A stretch of 64,000 nt of DNA, taken from the NCBI RefSeq assembly GCF_005502275.1, contig NZ_SWLZ01000011.1, positions 61,930 to 125,929 of the forward strand, in the 5' to 3' direction. The notes beneath the pieces are model-generated. The model was not told where the DNA came from and made no database searches. It saw only the letters and a list, made by a program, of their open reading frames with translations. Positions 55,920 to 64,000 of the stretch are shown in pieces. Both the position numbers and the translations under genes were made by a program. The stretch's first letter is position 1. Each line of letters starts with the position of its first letter. This DNA comes from Robertmurraya siralis. GTDB lineage: Bacteria > Bacillota > Bacilli > Bacillales > Cytobacillaceae.

Positions 55920-55957
55920 AATGTCCGAAAAAAGTCTCGCTTTTTTGGACATTTTTT
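55920..55957 (+). terminator. Terminator after ytpI
   Basis: GTCCGAAAAAAG / CTTTTTTGGAC stem, then ATTTTTTA. Confidence 0.8.
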
Positions 55958-56065
55958 ACATCCATTCGGAATGGTCTCAGCACGAATGAAGTAAAGGGGC
56001 CCATTATACAGCTTATCGGTGAAGTTTGGTAGGCGAGAAGGAGCCAGAGCTTCCAAAATTAAACC

Positions 56066-56110
56066 AAAAAGCAAATGTAGATAAGCGATTGCTTTCTGCA
56101 TTTGCTTTAT
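56066..56110 (-). terminator. Terminator after ytoI
   Basis: AAAGCAAATG / CATTTGCTTTTT (loop of about 20 with internal structure) on the minus strand with T-rich tail. Confidence 0.7.
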
Positions 56111-56135
56111 ACTGGAACCATTGCACAGTCACACT

Positions 56136-57464
56136 TTATTGTCTGTCTAACAACTGGCACATCATCATTGCTTTGCCTACGAGAATCCCATCATTAAATA
56201 CCTCTACATCAACCTTTCCAAACTTACGCCCTAACTCTAGCACCCTTGGATAAATTTCTAAAGTGCTATCAATTTGTACCGGCTTTAAAAAATAAATGGT
56301 CATATTCTCAACCACTAAATCTCCTTTTTTAAAACCTCGTAAAACACCGTTCGCCGCCTCCGTTACGATTGTTGTAAAGACGCCATAAGAAATGGTGCCA
56401 AGATGGTTCGTCATTTGTGGCGTAACCTCACAGCGATAAGTTTCATCATTCTTCATTTTTCCTTTTGACAGCACTAACTGGCTCGTAACAATATCATCAA
56501 TCGTTTCCCCAACTTGTGGTTGGCGTTGAATCATTTGCAGGGCTTTCAATACGTCCTGACGACTTATAATTCCTATGAGCTTGTTATTGTTGTCTGTAAC
56601 TGGTAAAAGCTCGATTCCTTCCCAAACCATCATATGGGCAGATGAGGCAACGCTCGTTTGTCCGCTAACCGTCATCGGATTCTTTGTCATAATTTTTTCG
56701 ATCAACTGCTCCGGATCTACCCCAATAACGTCTTTGGAAGTAACCATTCCTTGCACTTTCATATTCTCATCTACAACCGGATAGCGCCCATGCGTTGTTT
56801 CACGGTTGTATTCATACCATTTAGACACCGTATCTGTTGTATTTAAATAAACCGTATCACTAACAGGTGTTAAAATATCCTCAACTAAGACAATTTCCTT
56901 TTTAATTAACTGATCATAAATCGCGCGATTGATCATTGCCGCTACTGTGAACGTATCATAGCTGGTTGAAATAATCGGAAGCTGAAGTTCATCAGCGAGT
57001 TTTTTTACCTCTTCTTCCGTATCAAAACCCCCTGTTATTAATACAGCGGCTCCTGCTTTTAAAGCATGCTCATGAGCCCTTGTCCGATTTCCAACAATCA
57101 ACAAATTGCCTGCCCCTGTGTAGCGCATCATCGCGTCAAGCTTCATGGCACCAATCACAAATTTATTAAGTGTTTTATGCAGGCCAGCTCGTCCGCCTAG
57201 TACTTGTCCTTCAACAATGTTGACAACCTCTGCATATGTTAATTTTTCAATATTTTCTTTTTTCTTTCGTTCAATTCTAATCGTGCCAACACGTTCTATC
57301 GTACTCACATACCCTTTATTTTCAGCGTCTTTAATAGCCCTGTACGCAGTACCTTCACTCACATTTAATGCCTTGGCAATTTGTCGTACGGATATTTTTT
57401 CTCCAACTGGTAGTTGATCAATATACTCTAAAATTTGTTCATGCTTTGTAGCCAAGACCTTCAC
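56136..57464 (-). CDS. ytoI: CBS-domain and thioesterase-like regulator YtoI
   Basis: 442 residues with four parts: an N-terminal helix-turn-helix (GEKISVRQIAKALNVSEGTAYRAIKDA), a DRTGG domain (about 85-190), two CBS motifs (about 200-315, with GRYPVVDENMKVQGMVTSKD and LLPVTDNNNKLIGIISRQD), and a C-terminal hot-dog domain (about 325-442, LGTISYGVFTTIVTEA). CBS pairs usually sense adenosyl nucleotides and hot-dog domains bind acyl-CoA. Known from B. subtilis, role unclear. Confidence 0.92.
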   Translation of the reverse strand: MKVLATKHEQILEYIDQLPVGEKISVRQIAKALNVSEGTAYRAIKDAENKGYVSTIERVGTIRIERKKKENIEKLTYAEVVNIVEGQVLGGRAGLHKTLNKFVIGAMKLDAMMRYTGAGNLLIVGNRTRAHEHALKAGAAVLITGGFDTEEEVKKLADELQLPIISTSYDTFTVAAMINRAIYDQLIKKEIVLVEDILTPVSDTVYLNTTDTVSKWYEYNRETTHGRYPVVDENMKVQGMVTSKDVIGVDPEQLIEKIMTKNPMTVSGQTSVASSAHMMVWEGIELLPVTDNNNKLIGIISRQDVLKALQMIQRQPQVGETIDDIVTSQLVLSKGKMKNDETYRCEVTPQMTNHLGTISYGVFTTIVTEAANGVLRGFKKGDLVVENMTIYFLKPVQIDSTLEIYPRVLELGRKFGKVDVEVFNDGILVGKAMMMCQLLDRQ

Positions 57465-57583
57465 CCTTTAAATTAAAATTATCTTCTCATTATATTTCAA
57501 CATGGCCTTTACCTGTCTTATCTACCATGATAAAATTTCCGATTTCTTCTCTTATTATAAGGTGAAGGAGGCGATAGATTCAA

Positions 57584-57826
57584 TCAATTGTATGAACGAA
57601 GGCGTTTTTGCGACTTTACCGGGGATTTTCTCACATTTTCTCTTGCTTTTTTCGGTTCATATAATAATGCAGAAAGATTGCCAGCGATCACAATAAGGCA
57701 GAGAATAAGCCAGGATATAGCGAAAACACCAGCAAGTCCACCGTCATGGATCGGCAATCTAGGTAAAGCAAAATAAAGCATCGCAGCGCTCGCTAATAAG
57801 CAAAGAATATAACGATTTTTAGCCAT
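57584..57826 (-). CDS. Small two-helix membrane protein, 80 aa
   Basis: I do not recognise a named family. Two hydrophobic stretches (YILCLLASAAMLYFALPRL and GVFAISWLILCLIVIAGNL) are followed by a basic tail (KSPVKSQKRLRSYN). AAGGAGGAACGCAC precedes the ATG, so expression is likely. Sits between ytkL and ytoI on the same strand. Possibly an integral membrane protein with a cytoplasmic, positively charged C-terminus. Confidence 0.65.
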   Translation of the reverse strand: MAKNRYILCLLASAAMLYFALPRLPIHDGGLAGVFAISWLILCLIVIAGNLSALLYEPKKARENVRKSPVKSQKRLRSYN

Positions 57827-57906
57827 GTGCGTTCCTCCTTTATTTCTTTAATTAATATTTATGCGGGCAAGCCAAAAAAAAGTCGTTTTATTTATCCATA
57901 TGCTGA

Positions 57907-57973
57907 TATCGGCGAAAAAACAAAAATATCGGAGTTTAATGACATATATCCGCGAAAACCGAAATAGCGTTTT
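57907..57973. repeat. 20-bp-spaced TATC(G/C)G array
   Basis: TATCGG at 57907 and 57927 and TATCCG at 57947, followed by CCGAAATAGCG; steps of 20 bases. Spacers are A-rich. Non-coding, between the 80-residue membrane gene and the ytkL terminator. Resembles the TTCCGGAA array in spacing but not in sequence. Confidence 0.5.
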
Positions 57974-57982
57974 TTCGAACAC

Positions 57983-58010
57983 AAAAAAGCGTAGCATTTC
58001 AGCTACGCTT
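57983..58010 (-). terminator. Terminator after ytkL
   Basis: AAGCGTAGC / GCTACGCTT with a 6-base loop, TTTTTT on the minus strand, at the ytkL stop. Confidence 0.85.
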
Positions 58011-58014
58011 CATT

Positions 58015-58695
58015 TTACAACTTTATCTCTGCTCCAGGCTCAAGCACCTTGCCTTGTCCATTTGGTAGCATGTTTACAAATTGATATGGATCCTTTTTTA
58101 TAACCGGAAAAGTATTATAGTGAATAGGAACAACCGTTTTCGCACCGAGCAACTGAGCCGCATATGCCGCATCCTCAGGTCCCATCGTATAATTATCACC
58201 AATTGGTAAGAAAGCCAAATCAATTGGGTGTCTTTCACCTATAAGCTTCATATCTGAAAAGAGAGCGGTATCGCCAGCATGATAAATCGTTTTGCCATCA
58301 ATCGTTAAAAGAACTCCCATCGACATACCCAAATAAATAATTTGCTGACCCGCTGTTTCATACCCAGATGAGTGATAAGCTTGTGTAAATTTAACTTTGC
58401 CAAAATCAAATTCGTAACTCCCGCCAATATTCATTCCATGTGTGTTAAGTCCTTTCCAGTGAAAATATGTTGCTATTTCAGGACTGCCTATGATAAGAGC
58501 ACCACTCTTTCGCGCGATCGCTTTCGTATCCCCTACATGGTCATTATGACCATGTGTGATGATAATATAGTCCGGGTTCAGCTCATCCACCTTTAAGTCA
58601 GTCAGACCATTCCCGTTAATAAACGGATCAATTAAAATCGTTTTGCCGTTCGTTTCAACTTTAACTACTGCATGTCCGTGGTAGGATATCTTCAT
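58015..58695 (-). CDS. ytkL: Metal-dependent hydrolase YtkL (UPF0173)
   Basis: 226 residues of the metallo-beta-lactamase fold. The metal motif is [12 protein letters not shown] (HxHxDH), with a further His in [10 protein letters not shown], Asp in [13 protein letters not shown], and [10 protein letters not shown] near the C-terminus. Family UPF0173, substrate unknown. Start ATG behind GGAAGGAGAGAG. It is a single-gene unit. Confidence 0.92.
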   Translation of the reverse strand: MKISYHGHAVVKVETNGKTILIDPFINGNGLTDLKVDELNPDYIIITHGHNDHVGDTKAIARKSGALIIGSPEIATYFHWKGLNTHGMNIGGSYEFDFGKVKFTQAYHSSGYETAGQQIIYLGMSMGVLLTIDGKTIYHAGDTALFSDMKLIGERHPIDLAFLPIGDNYTMGPEDAAYAAQLLGAKTVVPIHYNTFPVIKKDPYQFVNMLPNGQGKVLEPGAEIKL

Positions 58696-58978
58696 TTACA
58701 CTCTCTCCTTCCTTATTATCCATCTACTCTAATTTCAACAAATGTCAGTTCATTCCTGCTACTCTTTAAAAATTGATATTGCTATTCTTGAACTTTTAAA
58801 AATGAACCTCGCTGACAGGAATAACAAACATGCCATTATTGTATCATTCAAAAAAGACTTAATAACACACCCGTTTTCAATTCTTTCAAGCATAATGCCA
58901 TGAAAATCCTTAGAATCTCCACTATATGGAGGACTTTTGCAGAATAAGCAGCAAGCGAGTGACATGTGTAAAAATGAG

Positions 58979-59008
58979 ACAGGAGTCAAGCGCCCTCCGC
59001 TCCCATCC
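58979..59008. repeat. Fragment of a GC-rich Bacillaceae repeat
   Basis: On the minus strand the fragment reads GGGAGCGGAGGGCGCTTGAC then TCCTG, similar to the opening of the longer copy at 59426-59510. It lies left of the transposase relic. Confidence 0.45.
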
Positions 59009-59039
59009 GCAATTATATTCTTAAAACTTTGACTCAAAA

Positions 59040-59377
59040 TCTATTTAAAGTCAAAGTCAAGCACCTTGCCAAGTCCAAGTTGCCAATATCTTTACATTCG
59101 CAGCAAGAGTAAGCATCGCCTGCATGGACAATCTCTTTTATGGTTTGACGCATGGTACGAATCCCAAAAATGTATCGTATAAACACCATTTTAAATAAAA
59201 CGACTGGAGCAATACTTGGACGTCCTACCTCCGAATAAAGCTCCTTCACCAATGGAAAGATACATGAAAAATCAATAGCTGACTCAAGCTTGCGAACGAA
59301 ATAATTTGTGGAACGAATGGATCAATCGCTTGCATTTCAAATTGTTCACGTTCATTGAACTGATTTTTTGTCATCAT
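59040..59377 (-). pseudogene. IS1182-type transposase, frameshifted and truncated
   Basis: The ATG at 59377 (behind AGAGGTGACC) begins MMTKNQFNEREQFEMQAIDP. After about 25 codons the frame breaks near a CCACAAATTAT stretch, and the next frame continues FVRKLESAIDF...PLVKELYSEVGRPSIAP and VLFKMVFIRYIFGIRTMRQTIKEI, the N-terminal region of IS1182/DUF772 transposases. It then runs into unrelated sequence and stops. One frameshift plus loss of the catalytic C-terminal part make it inactive. Confidence 0.8.
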
Positions 59378-59425
59378 GGTTGGTCACCTCTAGATAAAAA
59401 TAATGGATGAAGTGTAATAAATTGA

Positions 59426-59510
59426 TGGGAACGGAAGGTGGCGACTCCCGCGGGAAAAGCAGCTCGGCCCCACCCGCGAAAAAGCGTCCACCCGGAGTGG
59501 AAATCTAACC
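59426..59510. repeat. GC-rich Bacillaceae dispersed repeat
   Basis: An island of higher GC (GGGAACGGAAGGTGGCGACT ... CCCGGAGTGGAAATCTAAC) unlike the AT-rich surroundings. From memory this resembles a repeat seen in many Bacillus intergenic regions (GGAGCGGAAGG...GACTCC...GGAAATC). Both it and a shorter copy at 58979-59008 flank the transposase relic. Confidence 0.55.
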
Positions 59511-59544
59511 ACATTGTTATTCTATCTACATTTTAAAATAAAAT

Positions 59545-59587
59545 AGACCGTAGACAAACTCGAAATCCTCGAGTTTGTCTACGGTCT
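59545..59587. repeat. 19-bp perfect inverted repeat
   Basis: AGACCGTAGACAAACTCGA, a 5-base loop, and its exact complement. T-rich sequence follows only on the minus strand side, so it could terminate transcription leftward. It lies about 110 bases before the prolidase gene. Confidence 0.7.
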
Positions 59588-59696
59588 GAAACACATTTAG
59601 AGTGTTTAAGTTAGCTCAATTATTTACTCGAAAAAGTTTACAATCTCCTTCGAAGTTGCTAACTTTAAATTAGACCAAAATAAGGGAGATGTTTTC

Positions 59697-60791
59697 ATGG
59701 AGCGTATACATAAACTTTCTGAGTGGATGAAAGAAGAGGATATTCAATTTTCCTTTCTCACTTCAACAGAAAGCGTTTTTTATTTAAGTCAATTTTATAG
59801 TGATCCTCATGAGAGGTTGCTTGGAGTCGCTGTTTTCCAAGATGCGGAGCCATTCTTAATTTGTCCGGCAATGGAAAAAGAGGATGCCAAAAAGACAGGC
59901 TGGAATCATGAAATCATTGGATACAGTGATATTGAAAATCCGTGGGAGCTTGTTAAACACGCTGTCTTTAAAAGAATTGCCAAGATCAACCGAATTGCCA
60001 TTGAAAAAGAACATCTCAATGTGGAAAGATTTGAAATTTTATCTGAGCTGTTTTCAAACGCTCAATTTATTTCTGCTGAAGAAAAGCTAAGAACGTTACG
60101 ACTAATAAAAGATGAGAAGGAGCTTGCTGCTATTCGTGAAGCCTGTTCATTGGCCGATTACGCGATTGAAGTTGGCTGTTCTGAAATCAAAGAAGGAAAA
60201 ACAGAATTAGACGTTCTAGCAGCAATTGAATTTGCCTTAAAGAAAAAAGGCGTCACAGCCATGGCCTTTTCAACAATGGTCCTGACAGGTGCAAACGGAG
60301 CCTCGCCACACGGGAATCCAGGACTCACGAAAATCAAAAAAGGGGATTTAGTTCTCTTTGATTTAGGTGTTGTCGTCAATGGCTATTGTTCTGACATCAC
60401 CAGAACGGTCGCTTTCGGAGACATAAATGATAAGCAAAAAGAGATATATGATACTGTCTTAAAAGCACAATTAGCGGCAATCTCAGCTAGCAAACCCGGG
60501 ATTAAATGTTCAGAGGTTGATTTTGCTGCGCGCAGTACAATTGAAAAGGCTGGGTATGGTGATTACTTCCCACATCGACTTGGGCATGGATTAGGCATTA
60601 GCGTACATGAATATCCTTCTTTAACAGAAACCAATGATCTTCTGTTAGAAAAAGGAATGGTCTATACGATTGAACCAGGGATCTATGTCCCAGGAGTTGC
60701 TGGCGTGCGCATCGAAGATGATGTGGTCGTCACAGAAAACGGAGTGGAAATTCTCACTAAGTTCCGAAAAGAGCTGCAAATTATTTCATAG
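59697..60791 (+). CDS. M24 Xaa-Pro dipeptidase
   Basis: 364 residues. N-terminal creatinase-like domain (about 1-125) then the pita-bread catalytic domain: VLFDLGVVVNGYCSDITR (two Asp ligands), HRLGHGLGISVHEYPS (His), YTIEPGIYVPGVAGVRIEDD (two Glu). It cleaves Xaa-Pro dipeptides with two metal ions (Mn or Co), releasing proline. Related to PepQ/YpdF and YkvY; I leave the symbol blank because the paralogue cannot be told. ATG behind AAGGGAGATG. Monocistronic. Confidence 0.9.
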   Translation: MERIHKLSEWMKEEDIQFSFLTSTESVFYLSQFYSDPHERLLGVAVFQDAEPFLICPAMEKEDAKKTGWNHEIIGYSDIENPWELVKHAVFKRIAKINRIAIEKEHLNVERFEILSELFSNAQFISAEEKLRTLRLIKDEKELAAIREACSLADYAIEVGCSEIKEGKTELDVLAAIEFALKKKGVTAMAFSTMVLTGANGASPHGNPGLTKIKKGDLVLFDLGVVVNGYCSDITRTVAFGDINDKQKEIYDTVLKAQLAAISASKPGIKCSEVDFAARSTIEKAGYGDYFPHRLGHGLGISVHEYPSLTETNDLLLEKGMVYTIEPGIYVPGVAGVRIEDDVVVTENGVEILTKFRKELQIIS

Positions 60792-60834
60792 ACTGTGAAC
60801 AGTTGGAAATAGTTTTTAAATTAAATAAAGCAAT

Positions 60835-60881
60835 AAAAGGATAGATAAACGGGCTCTTTTCTCCTGTTTATCTATCCTTTT
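60835..60881 (+). terminator. Terminator after the dipeptidase gene
   Basis: AAAAGGATAGATAAAC / GTTTATCTATCCTTTT perfect 16-bp stem with T-rich tail. Confidence 0.85.
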
Positions 60882-61048
60882 ACTTTGACTATCGAATGCT
60901 GCTTTTGGCACATTTTCAAAAAAACGGTCCTGCTGGTTTTGAGAGAATCAGTGCAACCTTCTTCACTGATAAGAAAGTGGCGCAAACATGATTTTTCTAA
61001 AACAACCAAATTTTATACTTCAAATAAGAACAAATATAACAGAAATCA

Positions 61049-61603
61049 TTACGAGCTTCGCAGCAGCCAATTTTCTCTAGTCAGCTTCATATTAATAGAG
61101 TCAATCGCGACCCCTTCAAATTGTAACTCACCTCGATCAACACTCTCACTGACAAAGCCAACTTTTTCGTACACATGTTTAGCCCTCGGATTGAAATCAT
61201 ATACACTTAATGTTAAAAAGTTTAAATCAGTGTTCTGAAAGATATAATCGATCATCAGCTGTGTTGCTTCCGTTCCAAGGCCTCGATTTCTTCCCCTTGG
61301 ACCTATTAGTATTCTGAAATTCATACTGTGGGTTTTTTGATCATATAAATTAATGACTGCTTCACCAACTAAATTTGCTTGCACTTTATCTTCCACAGCA
61401 AGGTCCAATCTGTCTTTTTGCTCATTTCTTGTACGGTACCATTGATGAAACAACTGCCGATCAAAATTTGCACTGCTTCCCGTCAGTTTGATGACTTCTG
61501 GATCTTTTAAACACTCTTCTATGAGCGGAAAATCCTTCTCTTTAAAAGGCCTTAAAATCACTTTTCTACCCTCAATAGTCGGTTTCTCACTTAGGTTAAT
61601 CAT
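61049..61603 (-). CDS. GNAT family N-acetyltransferase (RimJ-like)
   Basis: 184 residues from MINLSEKPTIEGRKVILRPF, the RimJ/RimL-type beginning. The acetyl-CoA-binding motif A is ILIGPRGRNRGLGTEATQLM, followed by the motif B tail VYDFNPRAKHVYEKVGFV. The start at 61603 follows GAGGGG with a 9-base spacer; longer frames start inside the RBS. Downstream of ald by 19 bases, so probably cotranscribed. Substrate unknown (ribosomal N-termini or a small amine). Confidence 0.85.
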   Translation of the reverse strand: MINLSEKPTIEGRKVILRPFKEKDFPLIEECLKDPEVIKLTGSSANFDRQLFHQWYRTRNEQKDRLDLAVEDKVQANLVGEAVINLYDQKTHSMNFRILIGPRGRNRGLGTEATQLMIDYIFQNTDLNFLTLSVYDFNPRAKHVYEKVGFVSESVDRGELQFEGVAIDSINMKLTRENWLLRSS

Positions 61604-61622
61604 CTGAATCATCCCCTCGGAG

Positions 61623-62741
61623 TTACTTATTAAGAAGCTCCTGTACTGGCACATAATTTAACTCTAAGGAAGAAGCCACTGCTTCATAGGTAACAAATCC
61701 ATCTAATGTGTTAATTCCTTTTAATAATGCATCATTATTTAAGCATGCTTCACGATATCCTTTATTTGCAATTTGAAGTGCATAAGGGACGGTCACATTA
61801 GTCAAAGCAATCGTAGAAGTGCGTGGTACCGCTCCAGGCATATTAGCAACTGCATAATGAACGATGCCATATTTATTATAAGTAGGATTATCATGTGTTG
61901 TAATACGATCCGTTGTTTCGAAAATACCACCTTGGTCAATCGCGATATCTACTACAACTGAACCCGGTGACATCGACTCAATCATTTCCTCTGTTACTAG
62001 TTTAGGAGCTTTAGCCCCAGGAATTAATACAGCTCCAATAACAAGATCGGATTCTTTTACAGCCTCAGCAATATTATAGGGATTCGAGATTAACGTAGTC
62101 ACATCGCTACCAAAAATATCATCTAACTGGCGAAGGCGTTCTGGTTTTAAGTCAATAATCGTCACGTTCGCACCGAGACCAACAGCAACCTTTGCAGCGT
62201 TCGTCCCTGCTACTCCTCCTCCAATTACCGTAACTTTCGCTCTCTTTACTCCAGGCACTCCAGAAAGTAAAATCCCTTTTCCACCATTCACCTTCTCTAA
62301 ATATTGGGCCCCGATTTGAGCGGCCATACGTCCAGCGACTTCACTCATTGGTGTTAAAAGCGGCAATGACTTGTTTGCAAGTTGAACGGTTTCATAGGCA
62401 ATCGCAACAACCTTCTTTTCCAATAAAGCATTGGTTAACTCTGGTTCAGCTGCTAAATGCAAATATGTAAATAATATTAACCCTTCACGGAAGAAAGTGT
62501 ACTCAGATGGAAGTGGCTCTTTTACTTTCATGACCATTTCCTTTGACCACGCTTCCTCTGCTGTACTAACGATGGTGGCTCCCGCATTCATATAATCTGA
62601 GTCAGTAAAGCCCGAACCGAGGCCTGCATCTGTTTCAATATATACCTCATGACCATAGTTTACTAGATTAACAACGCCAGCAGGCGTCATAGCAACACGA
62701 TTTTCATTGTTTTTAATCTCTTTCGGTACCCCAATTCGCAT
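61623..62741 (-). CDS. ald: Alanine dehydrogenase
   Basis: 372 residues starting [20 protein letters not shown]; a frame open for 15 more codons upstream is rejected because that N-terminus is the family's. Active-site Lys/His in [13 protein letters not shown] and IHLAAE-type [13 protein letters not shown] fold [17 protein letters not shown] with acidic end-of-strand in [14 protein letters not shown]. It deaminates L-alanine to pyruvate and ammonia, important during sporulation and growth on alanine. With the GNAT gene downstream. Confidence 0.95.
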   Translation of the reverse strand: MRIGVPKEIKNNENRVAMTPAGVVNLVNYGHEVYIETDAGLGSGFTDSDYMNAGATIVSTAEEAWSKEMVMKVKEPLPSEYTFFREGLILFTYLHLAAEPELTNALLEKKVVAIAYETVQLANKSLPLLTPMSEVAGRMAAQIGAQYLEKVNGGKGILLSGVPGVKRAKVTVIGGGVAGTNAAKVAVGLGANVTIIDLKPERLRQLDDIFGSDVTTLISNPYNIAEAVKESDLVIGAVLIPGAKAPKLVTEEMIESMSPGSVVVDIAIDQGGIFETTDRITTHDNPTYNKYGIVHYAVANMPGAVPRTSTIALTNVTVPYALQIANKGYREACLNNDALLKGINTLDGFVTYEAVASSLELNYVPVQELLNK

Positions 62742-63060
62742 CCATTTTCCCTCCTGATATTTCACAAATCCGATTCTACTATACACCTTAGAAGATAAAG
62801 AATAAAGTTCTTTTCAAAGAACAATACTAATAAAGGGACGGCATCAATTGCAGCGGCAAGTAAATTCAAACATTGCAATTTTTAAAATAAGCTAAAAAGA
62901 AGAAGTGCAATGTTTGCACCTCTCCTTTTCTGAGGGCTTTGTTAAACAAATTGTTAATAAAACGATTTTGCCTCACTTCAAAGTGTGAAACCAAGGCTCG
63001 CCGAAGCTGAGAAAAAAACAAAGAGTAACACCGACATATAACAAAGCCTTCTAGAAAAAA
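62742..63060. other. ald upstream region with MITE-like element
   Basis: Left half (62742-62934) presumably holds the ald promoter, not identified. Right half is the 114-bp inverted-repeat-flanked element. Confidence 0.5.
62935..63048. mobile_element. MITE-like element, 114 bp
   Basis: Bounded by exact inverted ends GGCTTTGTTA and TAACAAAGCC, non-coding in between. Left end continues AACAAATTGTTAATAAAACG and shares this outline with partial copies at 13640-13680 and 31448-31495. The flanks carry no obvious target-site duplication of more than 2 bases. Confidence 0.65.
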
Positions 63061-63228
63061 TTATGACATTTCATCTTCTTGCTCTGATTCATCTTTTAAT
63101 GTCTCGTAATGACCATCTGCTTGATCGATGACACCGCTGTGATAAGCGTTCATAATCTGTTCACTAACCTGTTCGGTTCCTTGTTCATCGTAATCAAAGT
63201 TAAGACCCTTTTTCGGTTCTTTTTTCAC
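63061..63228 (-). CDS. Acidic 55-aa hypothetical protein
   Basis: Frame of 55 codons, GTG start at 63228, TAA at 63061-63063. The product begins MKKEPKKGLNFDYDEQGTEQ and ends in an acidic tail DESEQEDEMS. The middle EQVSEQIMNAYHSGVIDQAD is amphipathic and helix-like, perhaps distantly like YozQ/DUF4025 small proteins. GGGAG lies 11 bases before the GTG, a weak but usable RBS. It has no cysteine or membrane segment. Divergent from the universal stress gene. Function unknown. Confidence 0.55.
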   Translation of the reverse strand: MKKEPKKGLNFDYDEQGTEQVSEQIMNAYHSGVIDQADGHYETLKDESEQEDEMS

Positions 63229-63338
63229 TTCCGTTCAACTCCCTCTCATAAGAATCACTGACAATATTATTTTTCGAAATTTTGTTACAGATATTCATAA
63301 AAGAGGGCTGTATAATAAAGGTAAAGGAGGAGATAAAT

Positions 63339-63788
63339 ATGAGTCTCACTTATAAGAACATATTGGTTGCAGTTGATGGTTCAACTGAAGCAGAATGGGC
63401 ATTTAAAAAAGCGATTGAAATCGCAAAAAGAAACGATGCTAAAATTGTTCTGGCACATATTATCGACACACGTACATTTGCAACAGTAGAAGCTTATGAC
63501 CGGACTATTGTCGAAAGAGCAGACAAATTTGCTACAGAGCTTATGGAAAACTACAAAAAAACAGCGCTTAATGCTGGAGTGAAAGAGGTAACCTTCACTG
63601 TTGAGTACGGATCTCCTAAAGTTAAAATCCCAAAAGATATTGCCAAAAAATATCAAGTTGATTTAATTATTTGCGGAGCGACAGGGCTTAATGCTGTCGA
63701 AAGATTTTTAATTGGCAGCGTCTCAGAACATATTGCAAGACATGCAGCATGTGATGTCATGATCATCCGCACTGAAAAAGACGAATAA
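63339..63788 (+). CDS. Universal stress protein, UspA family
   Basis: 149 residues starting MSLTYKNILVAVDGSTEAEW, with AAAGGAGGAGATAAAT upstream; a longer frame has no RBS. The ATP-binding pattern G-x2-G-x9-G-S is visible in GATGLNAVERFLIGSVSEHI. UspA dimers bind ATP and are induced by starvation or oxidative stress; Bacillus members include NhaX and YxiE. A -10-like TATAAT is at about 63311 but no good -35. Monocistronic. Confidence 0.9.
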   Translation: MSLTYKNILVAVDGSTEAEWAFKKAIEIAKRNDAKIVLAHIIDTRTFATVEAYDRTIVERADKFATELMENYKKTALNAGVKEVTFTVEYGSPKVKIPKDIAKKYQVDLIICGATGLNAVERFLIGSVSEHIARHAACDVMIIRTEKDE

Positions 63789-63915
63789 AGCTTAAACCTT
63801 GTAAAGAATTTCAAAAATAATGACCTTCAAGGTTTGTCTCCTCAACCGGAGCAGGTGAAATAACGTTTAATGGTAGTCTAAAAGAGGGTGGGACAAAACC
63901 CATCTCTAAAATGAA

Positions 63916-63958
63916 AAAGCCAGTGAAATTTTACGACACGTAAAATTTCACTGGCTTT
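63916..63958. terminator. Perfect 20-bp inverted repeat at the window end
   Basis: AAAGCCAGTGAAATTTTACG, a 3-base loop, and its exact complement, followed by TTGATTC. It may terminate the usp gene or a gene beyond the window. Confidence 0.6.
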
Positions 63959-64000
63959 GATTCATTTTTGTATAAAAATAAGGACCTCTTCTGATAAAAT

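Noticed and set aside
58759..59037. 92-codon minus-strand frame
   Set aside because: Starts inside a GC-rich dispersed repeat fragment and has no RBS; better explained as repeat sequence.
63290..63330. Sigma-B promoter for the universal stress gene
   Set aside because: A TATAAT is present but neither GTTTAA nor GGGTAT elements at proper spacing were found.

Overview
The window looks like chromosomal backbone from a low-GC, endospore-forming member of the Bacillaceae. Gene content and order match the Bacillus subtilis segment ysdCBA / infC-rpmI-rplT / thrS / ytxC-dnaI-dnaB-nrdR-speD-gapB / coaE-ytaF-mutM-polA / phoPR / mdh-icd-citZ / ytwI-ytvI-pyk-pfkA / accAD-ytsJ-dnaE / ytrHI-nrnA-ytpI-ytoI / ytkL-ald. 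Sporulation-associated genes (ytxC, ytaF, ytvI, ytrH, ytrI), sigma-W promoters, a T-box leader and CcpN and cre-type sites support this. Genus cannot be fixed from sequence alone.

Layout. Bases 1-8,450 are an accessory stretch: the 3' end of a CitA-type citrate synthase, then single genes (VOC protein, MDR reductase, DinB-like protein, alpha/beta hydrolase, AAA ATPase, SDR, small helix-hairpin-helix protein) separated by long non-coding gaps. 8,460-13,480 holds ysdC, a dimeric dUTPase, sigma-W-driven ysdB, a TVP38 membrane protein, ysdA and the infC-rpmI-rplT operon, with an attenuated leader and an ATT start codon for IF-3. 13,735-24,263 holds thrS with its T-box, ytxC, the replication loaders dnaI and dnaB, nrdR, speD with an apparently structured leader, gapB with two CcpN-type sites, and a membrane-anchored serine hydrolase with a sigma-W-type promoter. 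24,433-31,354 is coaE-ytaF-mutM-polA followed by hflK-hflC. 31,594-39,410 is phoPR, a MaoC-like protein and the TCA genes mdh, icd and citZ. 39,410-49,640 holds ytwI, ytvI, fxsA, pyk, pfkA, accA, accD, a FadR-type regulator and malic enzyme. 49,778-64,000 holds dnaE, ytrHI, nrnA, ytpI, ytoI, ytkL, a decayed insertion-sequence patch, a prolidase, a GNAT enzyme, ald, a 55-residue acidic protein and a universal stress protein.

How the genes work together. Central carbon genes (pfkA, pyk, gapB, citZ, icd, mdh, malic enzyme, ald) sit beside the acetyl-CoA carboxylase transferase genes. Sequence signals suggest CcpA control of citZ (site just downstream of the -10) and possibly of pfkA-pyk (site just upstream of the -35), CcpN repression of gapB, and a local circuit in which a FadR-type regulator, cotranscribed with malic enzyme, has matching operators before its own operon and before accDA.

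The strongest less-explained signals are: the speD leader, where an 8-nt segment exactly complements the Shine-Dalgarno region; the two TGGTC-type operators; a dnaI ribosome-binding site buried in a 6-bp hairpin; three arrays of short palindromic motifs with periods of 20, 21 and 52 bp; and a 114-bp MITE-like element with two related partial copies. I saw no rRNA, tRNA, CRISPR array, prophage or defence island.
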